Shown here: positions 13,135 through 26,156 of the stretch, in pieces
Numbering within the stretch: the stretch's first letter is position 1
How the letters are laid out: each line of letters opens with the position of its first letter
Origin: Filosporella fistucella
Taxonomy: Eukaryota > Ascomycota > Leotiomycetes > Helotiales
Reading direction: 5' to 3'
DNA length: 64,000 bases
NCBI GenBank assembly: GCA_030077755.1
Contig: JAQJZZ010000015.1
Span: 434,001 to 498,000, forward strand
The notes under the pieces: generated by a model
The model's database searches: none
Seen by the model: the letters and a program-made list of their open reading frames with translations, nothing else
Told to the model about the DNA's origin: nothing
Made by a program: the position numbers and the translations under genes

Positions 13135-14839
13135 TGTGTGTGTCTGACGTCGAGATCGGAATGCGGGTATCCAGGAATGCGGATCGCTCGTTCCTTCCGG
13201 GCAACGACGACAATTAAGCTCGAAGAAAGAGATGCGGCTCTGTGTATCGATGACTCGTCGCAGTAGTCTCGACTTGACCTTGGACGATTCACAATTGATA
13301 GTTGCCCTTTGTCCCCAATTCCTCCTCGCCGTTCCGTCCACAGATAAGCTCGCAGTGAATGGGTGAATGAATGATACGACGAGCTGTTGATCGGGTCGAC
13401 TCTGCTGGCTGGGATACCGCACAATCTTTGTTTCACGAAGTCGTGTTAAAGCTGCAAATAACGAGTGGATCCTCTTGTTTCGTCTGCTCAAAGGGAACGC
13501 TCTCACCCCAACCTTTCAAAATTAAAGTATAATATATGTTCTCTCTCTCGCAATCGAAACAATTAGGATAAAGAGTGGCAGCTGCAGGACAAAGATCTCC
13601 AGACAGCAAAACAAAGAACGCAGGACATAGCGAGCGGGAAAGAGAGCGGCGGTGAGGTTTGGAGGTGAGATGAGATTGAGGTTCATGGGAAGCACATAAT
13701 CTAAAGTTGGTCAGGGGTGTGTCTGCTAATGCTACAGTCGGTGGCTACGGCAAGGGACGGAGGATTATGATTGGTTAGTCAGCACGCGAACATCAACATT
13801 GAGGAAAAGGGGTCGCGACAATCTTCACACAAGGTCAAGTCTGGTTAATGCGGACAACGCAGCAGTTTATATTACTCTACTCTTCGATCTGCAATTGACG
13901 TGTCTTTCTAATGCAATATACAACTTATCTTACATATTCAAACCAGAATTTCAACTCTGTAAACTTTATCCAACCTTGCATTCTACTTGTTTTCTAGTGC
14001 TTCGGCACCAAACTCCCTTTACCACTACCTTACCTATTTACCGGTTCTGTCCCTCCCCCCAATCCCAAAACGTACAACCACCAACATCTGCCCCACCGGC
14101 TCTAACCACATCCCCTCAACTAACCTACCTTACCTACCTACCTACAAAAATACACTCCAATGATCCAACCAATAAGAATAATCTCTGCATCCAACCCCAA
14201 ATTTCCCCTCTCATCATATCTAGAAACAAACACCTCAGATAACCTAATGCAAATACCGATATATCTCCCCTGATTTAAATACGCGTCACATTCCTAATTC
14301 CTCTCTCCTCTACAACCATACAACATTCCCCATAGCACAAAAAACAAAAAAAGAAATTATCCTCATTACCCCAGGCGCCTCCACATCCCCTACACACCCT
14401 CCCACCATCCAGGTTTCAGCGCCTCCTCTTATCACCTGATGAGCGCGAACCTTAAAACCTGCCATATGTCGATTACCTTTAAGCATCATGTGTTACCACC
14501 CAAAGGCACCTGTAAAATAATGCCATAAACAATTAAATAGACCTCAGTTCAGTGCACAGATAATGGTGTAGTCGTGATACAAATACCATGTTCATTTAGC
14601 ATGAGAATACCACATACTCCAATCACGCAAAGAAAAACGTGATGGAGATCAGATATTGCAGCTACGAGCTGTATCTGATCTAGAGCTATTGTACAGGATA
14701 TCAAACGAGTAAAAAAGCGATATTTATGTCGAAAAAGGAAAAAGGTAAAAGCAATAACCCATGCATCATCCTCATGCTATCCTGTTTTCCATGCGCATCC
14801 TGCCCAGGGAAAAAGCGAACTCCATATCAAACTACCACC
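13135..14839. other. Intergenic, TBC gene promoter and TOP2 3' flank
   Basis: 1.7 kb. 13135-13506 is open in frame with the TBC gene and may be 5' UTR. From about 13900 to 14350 the plus strand is C/T- and CCTACC-rich with low complexity (short TACCTACC repeats near 14120-14145). No gene, RNA or mobile element recognised. Confidence 0.5.
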
Positions 14840-17800
14840 CTATTCGCTATCATCAAAGTCATCCTCGCTCTGCTCTTCATCCACAATGGCAGATTCGTCA
14901 TTATCGTCAACGTCCATCTCGTCGTCATCTTCTGAGTCAATATACACCGGCTTCTTGGGTTTAGCCACGGCGGCAGCACGAGCTGGTCGACCACGTCCAC
15001 GAGGAGCAGCCTTGGGTGGAGGAGAATCAGCCATCTCGACATCTTCATCCTCGTCGTCGCTGAAGACGTCCTTCTTGCTCATGCTGGCTTTATTTAATTT
15101 CGCCTGGTAAGCCTTGGCAGCTGGTGAGAGTGCAGCTGGTTTTGGTTCTGCTGCCTTCTTGGGTGCAGGTGCCTTCTTCGCCTTAGGTGCAGCTTTGGGA
15201 GCGGGTTTGGTAGATTTCTTAGGAACGACGACGGGCTCGTCGTCTTCCTCATCGGACAAGGATGTAGACTTTGCAGCTCGCTTGGGAGCAGCTGCCTTGG
15301 CTGCGGCCTTCTTCGGAACGGGGATTGGGTCTTCGTCATCATCATCATCAGACAAATCCACAGGTTTCGACGCAGGATTTGGGACAGCTTTGGCTACAGG
15401 CTTCTTGGGAATCGCAACCATATCGTCATCAGAATCAGACAATTCAGTAACCCTGGCAGCAGGTTTAGCAGCAGGAGCCTTGGTAGGGACTTTTCTTGTA
15501 ACAGGAACCAAGTCATCATCCGACAAGAAGCTGTCGAGATTGTCTTTTGCTGCCGCGCTCTTTTGAGGGGAAGATTTGGCCAACATCTCATAATTGGTCT
15601 CATCCATGTCGTCGCTCATATTGAATGTGCGGCTCGGTTTTGTCTTAAGCTTGGGGAGATCGGTGCTTGTAGACTTCCCATGACTGCTTCCTGGGCGTGA
15701 CATGGCAAATAATGAGACTCGACCATTTGTGGTGGTATCAGCATTTTCCGTACCACCAATGCCCTTGACCATGGCGCCAACATCACCAAGGAATTTGCCG
15801 TCGTCACTCTCCGATTCCTCATCGTCATCAATTACCCATTTCTTTGGAGCTGCAGCCGCAGCGCGTTTGGCTCGACCACCAGTAGGGCCTGGCTGTTCGC
15901 TAGTATCTCTGGATGTAGAGGCTTTGGCGGCTGGTTTGGTTGCTCTCAAAGCATCAAAGTCATCATCCGACATTCCAGACACATCTTCTTCGGCACCATC
16001 CGAGCCAAAACCACCAGTCTTCTTAGGTTTTGGCTTGTTCTCGAACATGCTGAGGAAACGCTGATGTGGCTTGTTCTCAACCTTGATGACACCTTTGTTT
16101 GGGTTTGCCTTTAATTGCTTCTCAACTTTAGGTTTCTTGGGGGCATACTCGTCATCAGCCTTTGGTCTACCCCTGCCAGCATTTTTGCCGGCACCAATCT
16201 TCTTCGAAACACGGCGATTCTTATTGCGGATTGTCTTGTGATACTCGGCCTCCTCCTTCAACTGAATCTCCCATTCGTTCACAAAAGCATCGAGATCCTG
16301 ACACCACATGTCCTTCTCGCTAACCTTTTGCAAATTATCGTGTTCCTCCTTCTTGCTGGCCATTTGAGCTTTCAACTTGTCAATTCGCTCTTGTGTCAGA
16401 GACCAAATGGGCAACTACACAAGATTAGTGAGAATTCCACACATTCAAATCAAGTCACGTACTCCAAGAAGATAATCGAAATCACGAGCACCACCCTCAG
16501 CCTCGACATCATTTTCGTCTGCCTCATCATTTTCGACGACATCATCAACCTCACCAGCTTTTACTGCGTCCTTAACCTTGGGAAACGGTTCGTAATCACG
16601 CTTGCGCAATTCAGCAACTAGAACTGGCTTCTTCTTCTTGGAGACAACAAGCTTGTTCTCGATGATTTCCATCACGAATCTGGCCTGGTTCTTCAATTTG
16701 CGGTATTCGGTGTTGATCTTGCCTAACCAATAGGCCTCCAGAGAGTTAGCTTTGAAGAAAGGGGGAGAAAGCAAGACGAAATACCTTGCGCTTGGTGTAC
16801 ATCTCCAAACGATACACATAATACTCCTCCAAGATATCTTCCACCTTCTCGTATTTTCGAATCTGACCACGGTGGTCAAAAGCAACCAGGTTAGAAGTCG
16901 CCACGGTCTTGGTGAGCTTGAATCGTTCAAGGAGACCATCGGTCAAGGCGGCTTTCATATGCTTCTCATCCATTTGAATGACAAAGTGAACACTCTTATG
17001 ATCGTTGTACTCCTTATAATCCTTGATGAATGATGGAACCTTCTCGCCTTTGATGATGTCTTCAAGCTTCGCCTTGAAATCATCTGTCCAGACACGAATC
17101 GGGAGCTCAGTGATCTCAACTTCATTGTCACCACTTTCCTTGACTATACCATTGAAGTTGTAACGCATTGGCCCGGCCTCCTCGGGTGTTCCTTTCCAGC
17201 CTCTGAACCAAGGCATCATGGTTTGGAAAGGTGCCTCTTCACCATTTTGACCTTCCAACCGTCCCATACGGCGCTTCAGATTATTTACGACATCGACGGG
17301 ATGGTAATTTGGAATTGTCGTACTCCAACCAGTTCCAATACCATCAGCGCCATTGATCAAGACCATGGGAACGACGGGACAATACACCGTTGGTTCAATT
17401 GCTCGCCCATCATCCATGTTGTGCTCGTAAATCGGCTCATCCTGAGCAGAAAAGACGCGACGAGCGAATGGAGAAAGTCGGGTGAAAATATATCGAGGAC
17501 TAGCAGCGTCACTGCCACCTGCAAGTCTAGATCCGAAAGATCCACTCGGCTCCAAGCAATTGACATTGTTGGATCCCACGAAATTCTGAGCTAGACCAAC
17601 AATTGTCATGTTCATCGAAGCATCACCATGATGATAAGCAGTATGCTCTGAAACATAACCAGCCAACTCCGATACTTTCATATCCCGAATGAGGTTGCGC
17701 TTGAAACAGGCGTACATGACTTTTCTCTGACCGGGTTTGAATCCGTCGATTACGGATGGAATTGAACGTAGATTGTCTGCCATACTGAAAAGAATCAACT

Positions 17801-20490
17801 CCTTGTTGACAAAGTCATTATACGTAAGTGTCTTGGTGGAGTGATCGAGGTATGTGCCAGGAAGGAAGTTTCCAAGCCAGGTTTTTCGTTGATCTGCCCT
17901 CTTCTTGGAAAAGGCAAGATCGATCATATCTTCTTCTTCCACTTTCATGGTCTCAAATTCTCTCAGATGTTCATCAAGGTTGGTGAAATAGACTTGTGCA
18001 TCCTCAGGATCACTCGTACCCAGACCCTTAAAGTACTTTTGTTTCCAGCCTTTGTCGTTAGCATGCTTCTCTTTCCACTCTTCGAATTGAGGCATGGAAA
18101 AAAAAGATTTTTGAGAGATGGGTTGTTTCGGGTTTGGGCCCTTCCACACCTTCACAATGGGTGTGATAAATTCTTGGAAGAAATCAGGAATTTTCAGAAG
18201 ACTTGGAAATTGTACTTGGAGGAAATTGATCAAGAGTCCCTTGATATGACTACCGTCGTGATCCTGATCAGCCATGATCATCAAATGACCGTAGCGTAGA
18301 CCGGTAGTATCCTTGTAGATCTGCTTATGCTTTAAGCCCAGGAACTGCTTGATGTTCTGGATTTCGGCATTTTTCGAGATTTGATCAATGCTTGCATCAC
18401 GAACATTGAGCAATTTTCCACGAAGTGGGAACACTCCAATGCGATCCGGATCAAGTACAGCACGACCAGCAACGGCCAAGCCTTTAGCGGAGTCTCCTTC
18501 GGTGAGAATCAGGGTACATTCGTGTCCTCTCTTCGTACCAGCCAAATTTGCATCGACCAACTTGGGATTGCTCATTCTCGAACGGCGATTTCCGTCGCTT
18601 TTGGCCAACACCTGGTCAGCTTTTGCCTGAGCAAAGTTTAGAATGTTTTGTACAGCCTCGGTCTGACCGATAGCCTTTAAAAACTTCTCGGTCAGGATAC
18701 ATTTGCTTCCAAATTGCTTGGACTTGGTAGTCAATTGTTCCTTCGTTTGAGACGTGAATGCAGGATTTGTGATCAAACAATTAACGAACAGGAAAATATG
18801 GTTCCGGATTTGATTGGTTTTGAGCGCGGCACCTTTGCTGTTCTTCTTCTTGACAACGTCCATGAGCTTTTCGCAAATTTGATCGGCAATGTAATTGACA
18901 TGGGTTCCACCAGAAGTTGTGGCAATCGAGTTGACGAATGATACTTGTTGGAACGATCCATCAGAAACTGCAAAACCGATCTCCCACTTTTCGTGGGCCT
19001 TAGAGTCTTCAATGATGACAGAAGTTGCAGGGGCTTCCACACCCTCTTCGATGCCTCGTTCCTTCTGAATGGCCTTCGCATACATCTCGATATACTTCTT
19101 GAAGTCCAACTTGATTGGCACGCCATTGAGAGACACTTTGACTCCCTTTACGGTTCCAGCCATATCGTATACACGACGTTTCACCAGAGCCTCAAAGTCG
19201 TCATCGATGCCGTCCATCTTAAATCTCCGATAATCGGGAGTAAACGTAACTCGGGTGAAGTCTGAAGATTTGCTGGTGGTAATTCGAGCTTTGCCCATCT
19301 TGCTCATGTTATCTGTCCATGTCTGCTTGTATCTCTTTCCGGTATTCGAATCTTGTGTTTCTAACGTGAATTCGGTACTGAAAACGTTACAAAGTTTGGC
19401 ACCATAACCGTTACGTCCTCCGGTAGTCTTTTCCTCGTCATCATCATAATTAGATCCAGTCAGGAGATGACCAAAAATCATCTCTGGGATATATATCTTC
19501 TCTTTCTGTATGATCCGTCAGATTAATTATACCAGAGTTTCATGATTGACTTGCCTTATGAATCTCGATGGGGATACCAGCACCATCGTTCTCAACACTG
19601 ATCTCCCCCTTTTCACGATCCACAACTACCTTGATCTGCTTCATACTCGCATCACGTTGTTTGTTATCGGCGGCATTGACCAGAATTTCATCAAATATCT
19701 TATATAATCCAGGAACAAAGGTGACTTTTCGAAGTTCCATCTGCGAGGTTTGCGAGTTGAATACCCACATCGTCTCTTGTGTCTTCTCCACCGACCCAAT
19801 ATACGTGTCGGGTCGCTTGATGATGTGCTCAAGCTGAGTGAGCTTTTGGTATTGATCTGTAGCATCCTTCTTCTTCGTCATAGGTTTAGGTTTGGGATCT
19901 GGAGAGCCATCAAAATTCATACTGTCGTTGGCGATATCTACGAGTGGCCTTCCAGCCGCCTTCTTTCCTGGTGCCTTCTTCTGTTTCTTCGCAGATGGTG
20001 GGGTATTTGATAACATGGATCCATCACCCATATCAACGTCGGAAAGGGGGTCTTGGTCCTCATCATCGCTGTCTGGCTTTGGTCTCTTCTTCGAAGCGGG
20101 CTTTGTGGGTTTTATGGTGGTTTGAACCATCTTTTTCGAAACGGCTTTGGGGGCAGCTTTTGGCATCTTTGGAGCTGTGGTCTTTTTGGGTCCTGGCTTA
20201 GCTTTCGCCTTCTGTGGGAACTGACTGTCAGCAAATGCAAACTTAGGTATGTTGGAAGAACTAAAGTATGGGTGGAGATTTTTCTTATAACTCGGGGATT
20301 GCACCGGGGCGTGAGTCGTGGAGAGCTGAGGCAGGAGGGTTGTGCATTGGACTCGCCGAGTGCGCGGTGTCGTGAGTCGCCAGGGAAATCATCATTCGGA
20401 ATGGGAGATACTCACAGGAGCAACGGGTGCAAAATCGTCTGAGTCGCTGAGCTCGTGGAAGACCGAGTCTTCCATCAGTGAGTCGTCCAT
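14840..20490 (-). CDS. TOP2: DNA topoisomerase II
   Basis: ATP-dependent type IIA topoisomerase that passes one duplex through a transient double-strand break, needed for chromosome segregation. Exons 20490..20416, 20211..19555, 19505..16785, 16735..16463 and 16414..14840 give 1766 aa. Domains in order: short acidic leader; Lys/Ala-rich linker; GHKL ATPase (ILVNAADNKQRD, TGGRNGYGAKLCNVFSTEF); TOPRIM with LTEGDSAKGLAVAG (about 580) and MADQDHDGSHIKG (about 660); cleavage domain with the catalytic Tyr about 916 in SPRYIFTRLS; then a 500-residue C-terminal tail. The tail alternates basic PKK/AAKA blocks with acidic SD/SDD(D/E) blocks that look like CK2 targets. Intron 2 (19554..19506) uses a GC donor (AAG|GCAAGT), and its removal restores the family junction EIHKKEKIYIPEMIFG. 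Intron 1 is 204 nt; the others are 48-49 nt. Confidence 0.97.
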
Positions 20491-23470
20491 TTTGCCCAAT
20501 CCGTTCCCAATGGACGATTGAGAGCAAACTTGTCAATTGCGAGGCCCCAAGTGGGCTGCGCTGATTCAAAGTTTGTAAAAGAGTGACTGAGGTTGAAGGA
20601 GAGCGAGGGATTGTTGTTGTTATTGTTGCGGTCGCAACGGGTGTGAGGTCCTTGAGGGGTTTGGGTTGCCCTTATGTTACGGGATGTTTGTTTACAGAGT
20701 CGGGAGTCGCGTTTTGACACGCTAAGGATTCTGACGGGTGGGCTAATAGTTGCGCCTCATGGCTAAGGCCAACTAGCCTGGAATTGAGGCACCACACTAA
20801 AGCTAAAATCAACCACCCAACAAATCCAACACACTTCAGCCTCCTGTCTTCTGCCTCACCTCATCTAGCGTATATCGCTTTGTTTTCCATTTATCTTAGA
20901 TGGACAATTGTATAATTGCCGGCCAGAGCTATCTTCTCACTTTGACTCACCTCCCTTTCTTCCCTTCTCTTCCTTTCTATACAACCCCACTCAGACCTTC
21001 TTTCGACCTTATTCTCCCCGCATTCATTACACTGCATCATCCTCCCTCTTAAATGTCTCACCACACCCTGCACAGTTCTATTTGGGGTCAACCGTTGAAG
21101 TGTAACTTCTTTCGCCCGGGTACAATGCCCAGTATCCAGCCCCCAAATTGCATATTTGATTCTGTTCGATTTTCTTGTCTAGACCACTTGTTTCCACTGC
21201 TCCCTTATTCGCAGGCCAGGTTCCAAATTATGTAGCCTTGGCCCAGGCTGCATTTGCCCGAAGCTGCCGTGTTGTTATAAAATTCCCCCGAGAAAGCAGC
21301 TGTCCCCCAAATATCCTGCTCTCCACGCGTTCACCAGGAGAGTGAAACCTCAATGTCTTTACCAAAAGTGCCGGCGCCAATCCGTGTAACCTGCTGCTGT
21401 TCTGGGAAGAACGTGCAGAGGGTACATCGCTCAATGTCTACGAAAGAGCTTTACCTCAATGTCCAGCAAAGTCAACATCATCTCGCTTTCTCGTCTCCTT
21501 AGGGATTTTGACAACTTACAAACTTCTCATCCCCATTTCTTTACGGCACAGTACATCTAGAAACGAGTGGTAGCTGAAAATCAGTCCATGATCGCCCCTA
21601 GCCCCTGCGCTGCACTGCAAAGACGATTATCGAGTCTTCGTAGGAGAATTCCCAACTAAAGCTGTGTATTAGGCTTCGTGTTGTGCATCTCCTGAATGCC
21701 AGCCAATGATGCACTCTATCTGCTCTTCCTCAATACGCCGTTTGTGTTAGAATTCTTAGTCGACAACGTGGTTGGCCTAAACACCTCTCATAATGCATGG
21801 ATGACCGGAATCTTGCATTTGCTGACGTTGTGTTGGGTGCATTGACTCTACTTCAGACCACGACTCGAGGTAAGTAGTACGCCTTGCTCAATTTTCACAG
21901 GTATATCCAGAGGTTGTGCGCTTCGAGAGAAATCTAAAAAGAGCTGTCGTTCGCACACCACAGTTTGCCCACTTTTGTTCTGCTCCCGCTTCTATGTTTA
22001 TCTGAAGATCTTCACATTTTCTAAGTTATCTATATCCGGGTCAGTGGTGCTTCCACCATCAGAGTCAGTGTCTCTGCACTGCCCAAATTGAGGTACCTTA
22101 TGCTCCTGCAGCTAGAACCACCAACCATATGCCATTTTGCGCTTGGCCGCATAGATCCGTGGCTTGACCATAGTACTCAAGTGACAGCTGCATGACTGCG
22201 TTAGATGCGACTAACAATTCTCCTATCCATTTCTCGAAGGGCCCTAGAACTTCTTTCACGAGCAGGAGGAGTAAAATGTAATTACACGGCTGCGGGCATG
22301 AAACTTCATGGCAGGGGTCAAAGATCTCTCTCTGCATCATCCAGCAAGGCTCCAAGACAAGTCCCATGGCCAATTTGGGGCCAAAGTCAAGTGCTTTGAC
22401 CTGGGCTTGAACATCAGACCAAAGTATGAAGATTGCTCTCCATGTGCATCGAGTCAAGCAATCTGTCTCTGACCTTTGGCGTCAATTGCTACGATTTCTT
22501 TGTTGGTCTTCAAAATTGGATGCTCACGACGGTCACCCATCCGCGACTAATGCAGCCTTCCGGCCCAGCACTTCTAGCCAACATAGGTGCTCAGCACCTC
22601 GCTCACCATTTTCAAACAAGCTATGGTCCCGATCGGGCTGTGGCACACGGCTAGTTGGTGTCAAACTACCATTATCAGCCTGGATAGACATTCACTGCTG
22701 TCCTACTACCGGTTGCTATCTCTTCCATTCGGCAATCCAACCTCTTTTTGGCTCTAGTGAAACACCCCTCCCTCGATCTTTGCTCTAGAACGTATATGTG
22801 GGTTGCTCGGAAGGCCTGTTGGCTCTATGGTGACGGATACGGGAGCGGAGAATCTCTAAATAAGCTTTCTTCTACTCTTGTTTGAATCACGATTTCATCA
22901 TCTCGGGACCCGTCTCTTCAAAGCATCAACACCGACTCAGAGGGAATCTAGAGCATACCACGTTTTCAAAGGTCATCGGATTATCAAGGACTCAGAATAC
23001 GTTTTACCTGACATTCTGCAGTTGGGTTTGCACCTTTGGCCCTCGACTCCACGAATGAGCGGTGGAGACGTGCAAACGGACGATCAAGCTATTCAATCTA
23101 CCCCAGGTCGGTTCCTAGACATTGACAACAAAGAGATACTCTACACCGAACGTCGAATTTGCCGATAGGGATTGAGGACAACGCTGGCACGGCTTGGACT
23201 GCAGGCATCTGCACCACTAGTTGGGATCGAAGAAGCGCTGAAGATCAAGCTCGTTATCTGCCCAATTTTTTCATAAAGTCCCAAGAACGAACTATTCCTG
23301 AAGGTCTCTGTTTGCCAGCTCCAAAATAGTGGTACTCTACTTTGCTGTACCAGTGCATTCGTTGCCTGGGTCGCCATACATCAGCGAGGATTTGTTCGTC
23401 ATCGAACTTCGACTTTCGACCTTGCAGAACTAGAGGCCTAACCATACCAAACCCCTCAACTCTCACCGCT
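20491..23470. other. 3-kb divergent region upstream of TOP2 and the Xbp1-type gene
   Basis: Unusually long non-coding stretch between divergent genes. The TOP2 promoter should occupy the left few hundred bases. The rest has normal base composition but only short open frames without recognisable products, for example at 22426-22788 and 22878-23168. A long 5' leader with upstream ORFs for the regulator is plausible, since many fungal developmental regulators have one. An unrecognised non-coding RNA cannot be excluded. No tRNA, repeat or transposon seen. Confidence 0.5.
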
Positions 23471-25091
23471 ATGCTTTCCGTGGCATCACTTCTCAACCCT
23501 GTCAGGCCAGAACCGCGAGGCACACGATTACCTTCAAGTCCTTCCTTATCGCTGTGCACTTCGTCTTCATCTCATGGTAGTTCTCAGCTCTCAACTCAGC
23601 CATCTTCGATCAAGAAGCAGAAGATGACTAAGGACGGTGCGATTTGGGTCAAGGGTAAGATTAAGGGAGATGTGAACTTTCCTCCGTTTGAGCGTTTGGA
23701 TGAAGAAACGATGCGGGAAGTACGCAAATTTCGAGCTCGTCCAATTGGAGAGATTAAAGATTATGCTCGCCATATCCCATACAATAGTGAGAAGAAGAGC
23801 TTTCTTGAAAAAACTGGACGGGAAAGTTTTGAAGGTATGAAAACCTGCTAATCTGGACGTTCTGACCCTTGCTTATTTCGATTGTAGTCTTCTGGTACGT
23901 TTTTTATCTTCCGGGAGAGGATAAGGAATATACCGTCATGTGGGATTATAACATCGGACTCGTTCGCATCACTCCATTTTTCAAATGCTGCAAATATTCC
24001 AAGGTACGCACCTTCACCATCAAATGAGAATCGGTTCCAATTAACAGCAATCAGACGACTCCTGCTAAAATGCTCAACTTGAATCCGGGCTTGAAGGAAA
24101 TCACACACAGCATCACAGGCGGCGCTCTCGCAGCACAAGGCATGTTTTTCAAATCTCTCATATTTGCACACCTAACAGAATATCAGGTTATTGGATGCCA
24201 TTTTCCTGCGCCCTAGCAGTCTGCACCACTTTCTGCGCCCATATCGCAGGAGCCCTAATCCCCATTTTCGGACCGACCTTTCCTTCCCTCTGCGTCCCCG
24301 TCGAAGCTCCCGAGCACGGCCGCATGATAATCGATCCCCAACTCGTAATGACCGCCACCGCAGAAGCCGAAGCATACCGGCTTCAATACAGCAACTACCC
24401 CACCAAATCGACCCGTGAATCTTACTCTCCTCACCGTATAGATCATAGTCTTACGCTCCCTCGTGCCTCTCCTCCAACTCATGCGCTCAATCCTCGTCTG
24501 CGAGTGAAGCGCGCATTTGGAGGAGAGACTCCATATGGATTGAATACTACGACTGATACAGACGATACAAATGCCAGCGAATCCAGCAGCGGAAACGACT
24601 ATTACTGCTCCCCCATTACCCCCGTCTCAGCAAATTCCATGTCTCATTCCCAATGGACATCTCACAACGCCCTTTCCCACGCCTCCAACGCTTCTCTCCG
24701 TCTCTCACCGCATTTCAAGACCCCTAACCCCCTATTGAGCGCCATCCCTCGCTCCTCCGGACTCTCCGAAATGCACATCGGGACTTTAACCCACAACTGG
24801 AGGCCAAACGCAAAACGACGCGCAGAAGAAGTGGACGCAGACGAGGAATACGACGGCGAAGAAAGCGCACCCAGTATCGCAAATACAGACGATAAAAGTC
24901 TAGATGGCAAGGATATCACTATGATTGGTACTGGAACAGGAGAGGACACCGGAGGCGCAGAAAAGAGAGCAGCGTGGTTACTCATGAAACTCAGTGTTAA
25001 GGATGGAGAGAGCGGAGATTCTCTTTCTGCTTTGACAGCGAGGAATGATGAGGGTCCTAGAATCAAGAGAAGGAGAGCTACGAGTATGTGA
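23471..25091 (+). CDS. Xbp1-type APSES (KilA-N) transcription regulator
   Basis: Predicted nuclear DNA-binding repressor of the Xbp1 branch of APSES/KilA-N proteins, linked in fungi to starvation, quiescence or development. Exons 23471-23834, 23888-24003, 24055-24139 and 24187-25091 give 489 aa. The domain spans about residues 60-230: [76 protein letters not shown], then [16 protein letters not shown] and [13 protein letters not shown]. The remaining ~250 residues are Ser/Thr-rich, with an acidic block ([12 protein letters not shown]) and a basic C-terminal end (RIKRRRAT) suitable as a nuclear signal. Intron 3 (24140-24186) appears to start with GC, not GT (CAAG|GCATGT); only that junction gives the conserved AAQGYWMP. 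The start is the ATG opening [10 protein letters not shown]; an earlier in-frame ATG at 23342 looks like leader. Yeast Xbp1 is quite different outside the domain. Confidence 0.85.
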
Positions 25092-26156
25092 GCATCACAT
25101 GATTTCTCTTCTCAGGGCACTTTCATTTCATCTGAAATACGTGGATGTCTGCATATGATCACGAGAGAGTCTAGGCTAATGCCTAGCTCGAGGCATAATG
25201 GAAAGGAAAGGATGAGACGAGAGCAGCAATTAAAACCTAGCACAGGAAACAGGTGTTTTGGCGCGAACAGGAAAGGGTGTGTTCAACGCACAGGGACATA
25301 ATCTGGCATCCAGCATTGGCGGCGTTTTGGTATTTGGTCTTTCTACTTTTCTTGGCGTGTCTGCATTGGATGATGTTTGCATACTGTGGCTCGGTAGATG
25401 GGCTTGTTTGGGCTCGGCAGGGGCTTTGTACTCATATCTTGCGCTATGGAAATCAGGTTGTGGAAACAGTATTCTCTTGGCTTGGAGTCTGAATGTGATG
25501 TGAGGAAACATGATATCAACCAAAACATACACAGGAGAGGATGGAAACATAAACAGTCACACTGAAGTACTATTTGCTATCCTTCTCATTTCAAGATATT
25601 CCTAGAATACACCTCTATAATCCTCTAACAAACCGACAATCATCGGGATTTCCTCGCCGCCGACCCCTCAAATCTACGTGTTGCCACAAGTAACACCAAA
25701 ACCGTCGTCTATTTTCACCACTTGTACGCCCTCCTGTGTAATAACGCTTAAATGCCGCTCTCACCTTCCGGCAGCCTCATGAGATCCACGCGGCAGTGTT
25801 CCTGAAGCGGGAGCGAGGGGTAAGGTTGCCTCTCACAAGGACGTCACACAAGCGGTTCGACGCTCGGAGTGACCGTCTTTGTGTTACGAATACACATGGG
25901 TGGTGTATTCACCATGGGAGGACGGAGTATATCGGGAGAGTGTATATTCAGGGAGAGCCATTTTTGGGGTGAGTTCTAGGTAGTGAATGGTGACGAATTG
26001 GCGTACAACGTGGTCAAAAAGAGTCTGGTGAGGAAACACCAGATACCTTACCACGTTTTTGTTGGCCCTGTCAGGCTTGTACACCTCCTTTTTCTCCTAT
26101 CCGAAAATATAGATTGGCGAGAATAGAAGCAGTAATGCAGGGCAGCCAATCGCCTC
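25092..26156. other. Convergent intergenic region
   Basis: About 1.07 kb between the 3' ends of the Xbp1-type gene and CNS1. A short plus-strand frame at 25253-25492 has hydrophobic residues, but it has overlapping open frames on both strands and no recognisable similarity. Nothing firm seen. Confidence 0.5.

Noticed and set aside
13083..13506. N-terminal extension of the TBC protein from an ATG at 13506
   Set aside because: The extension is in frame but has no domain-like pattern and overlaps the expected leader; the ATG at 13134 begins the acidic, typical N terminus.
15114..15566. Long plus-strand frame opposite TOP2 (Ser/Gly/Ala-rich)
   Set aside because: Shadow of the repetitive TOP2 tail codons; no independent coding features.
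22426..23168. Small genes in the region upstream of the Xbp1-type gene
   Set aside because: Frames are short, overlap on both strands and show no motif, signal peptide or consistent splice sites.
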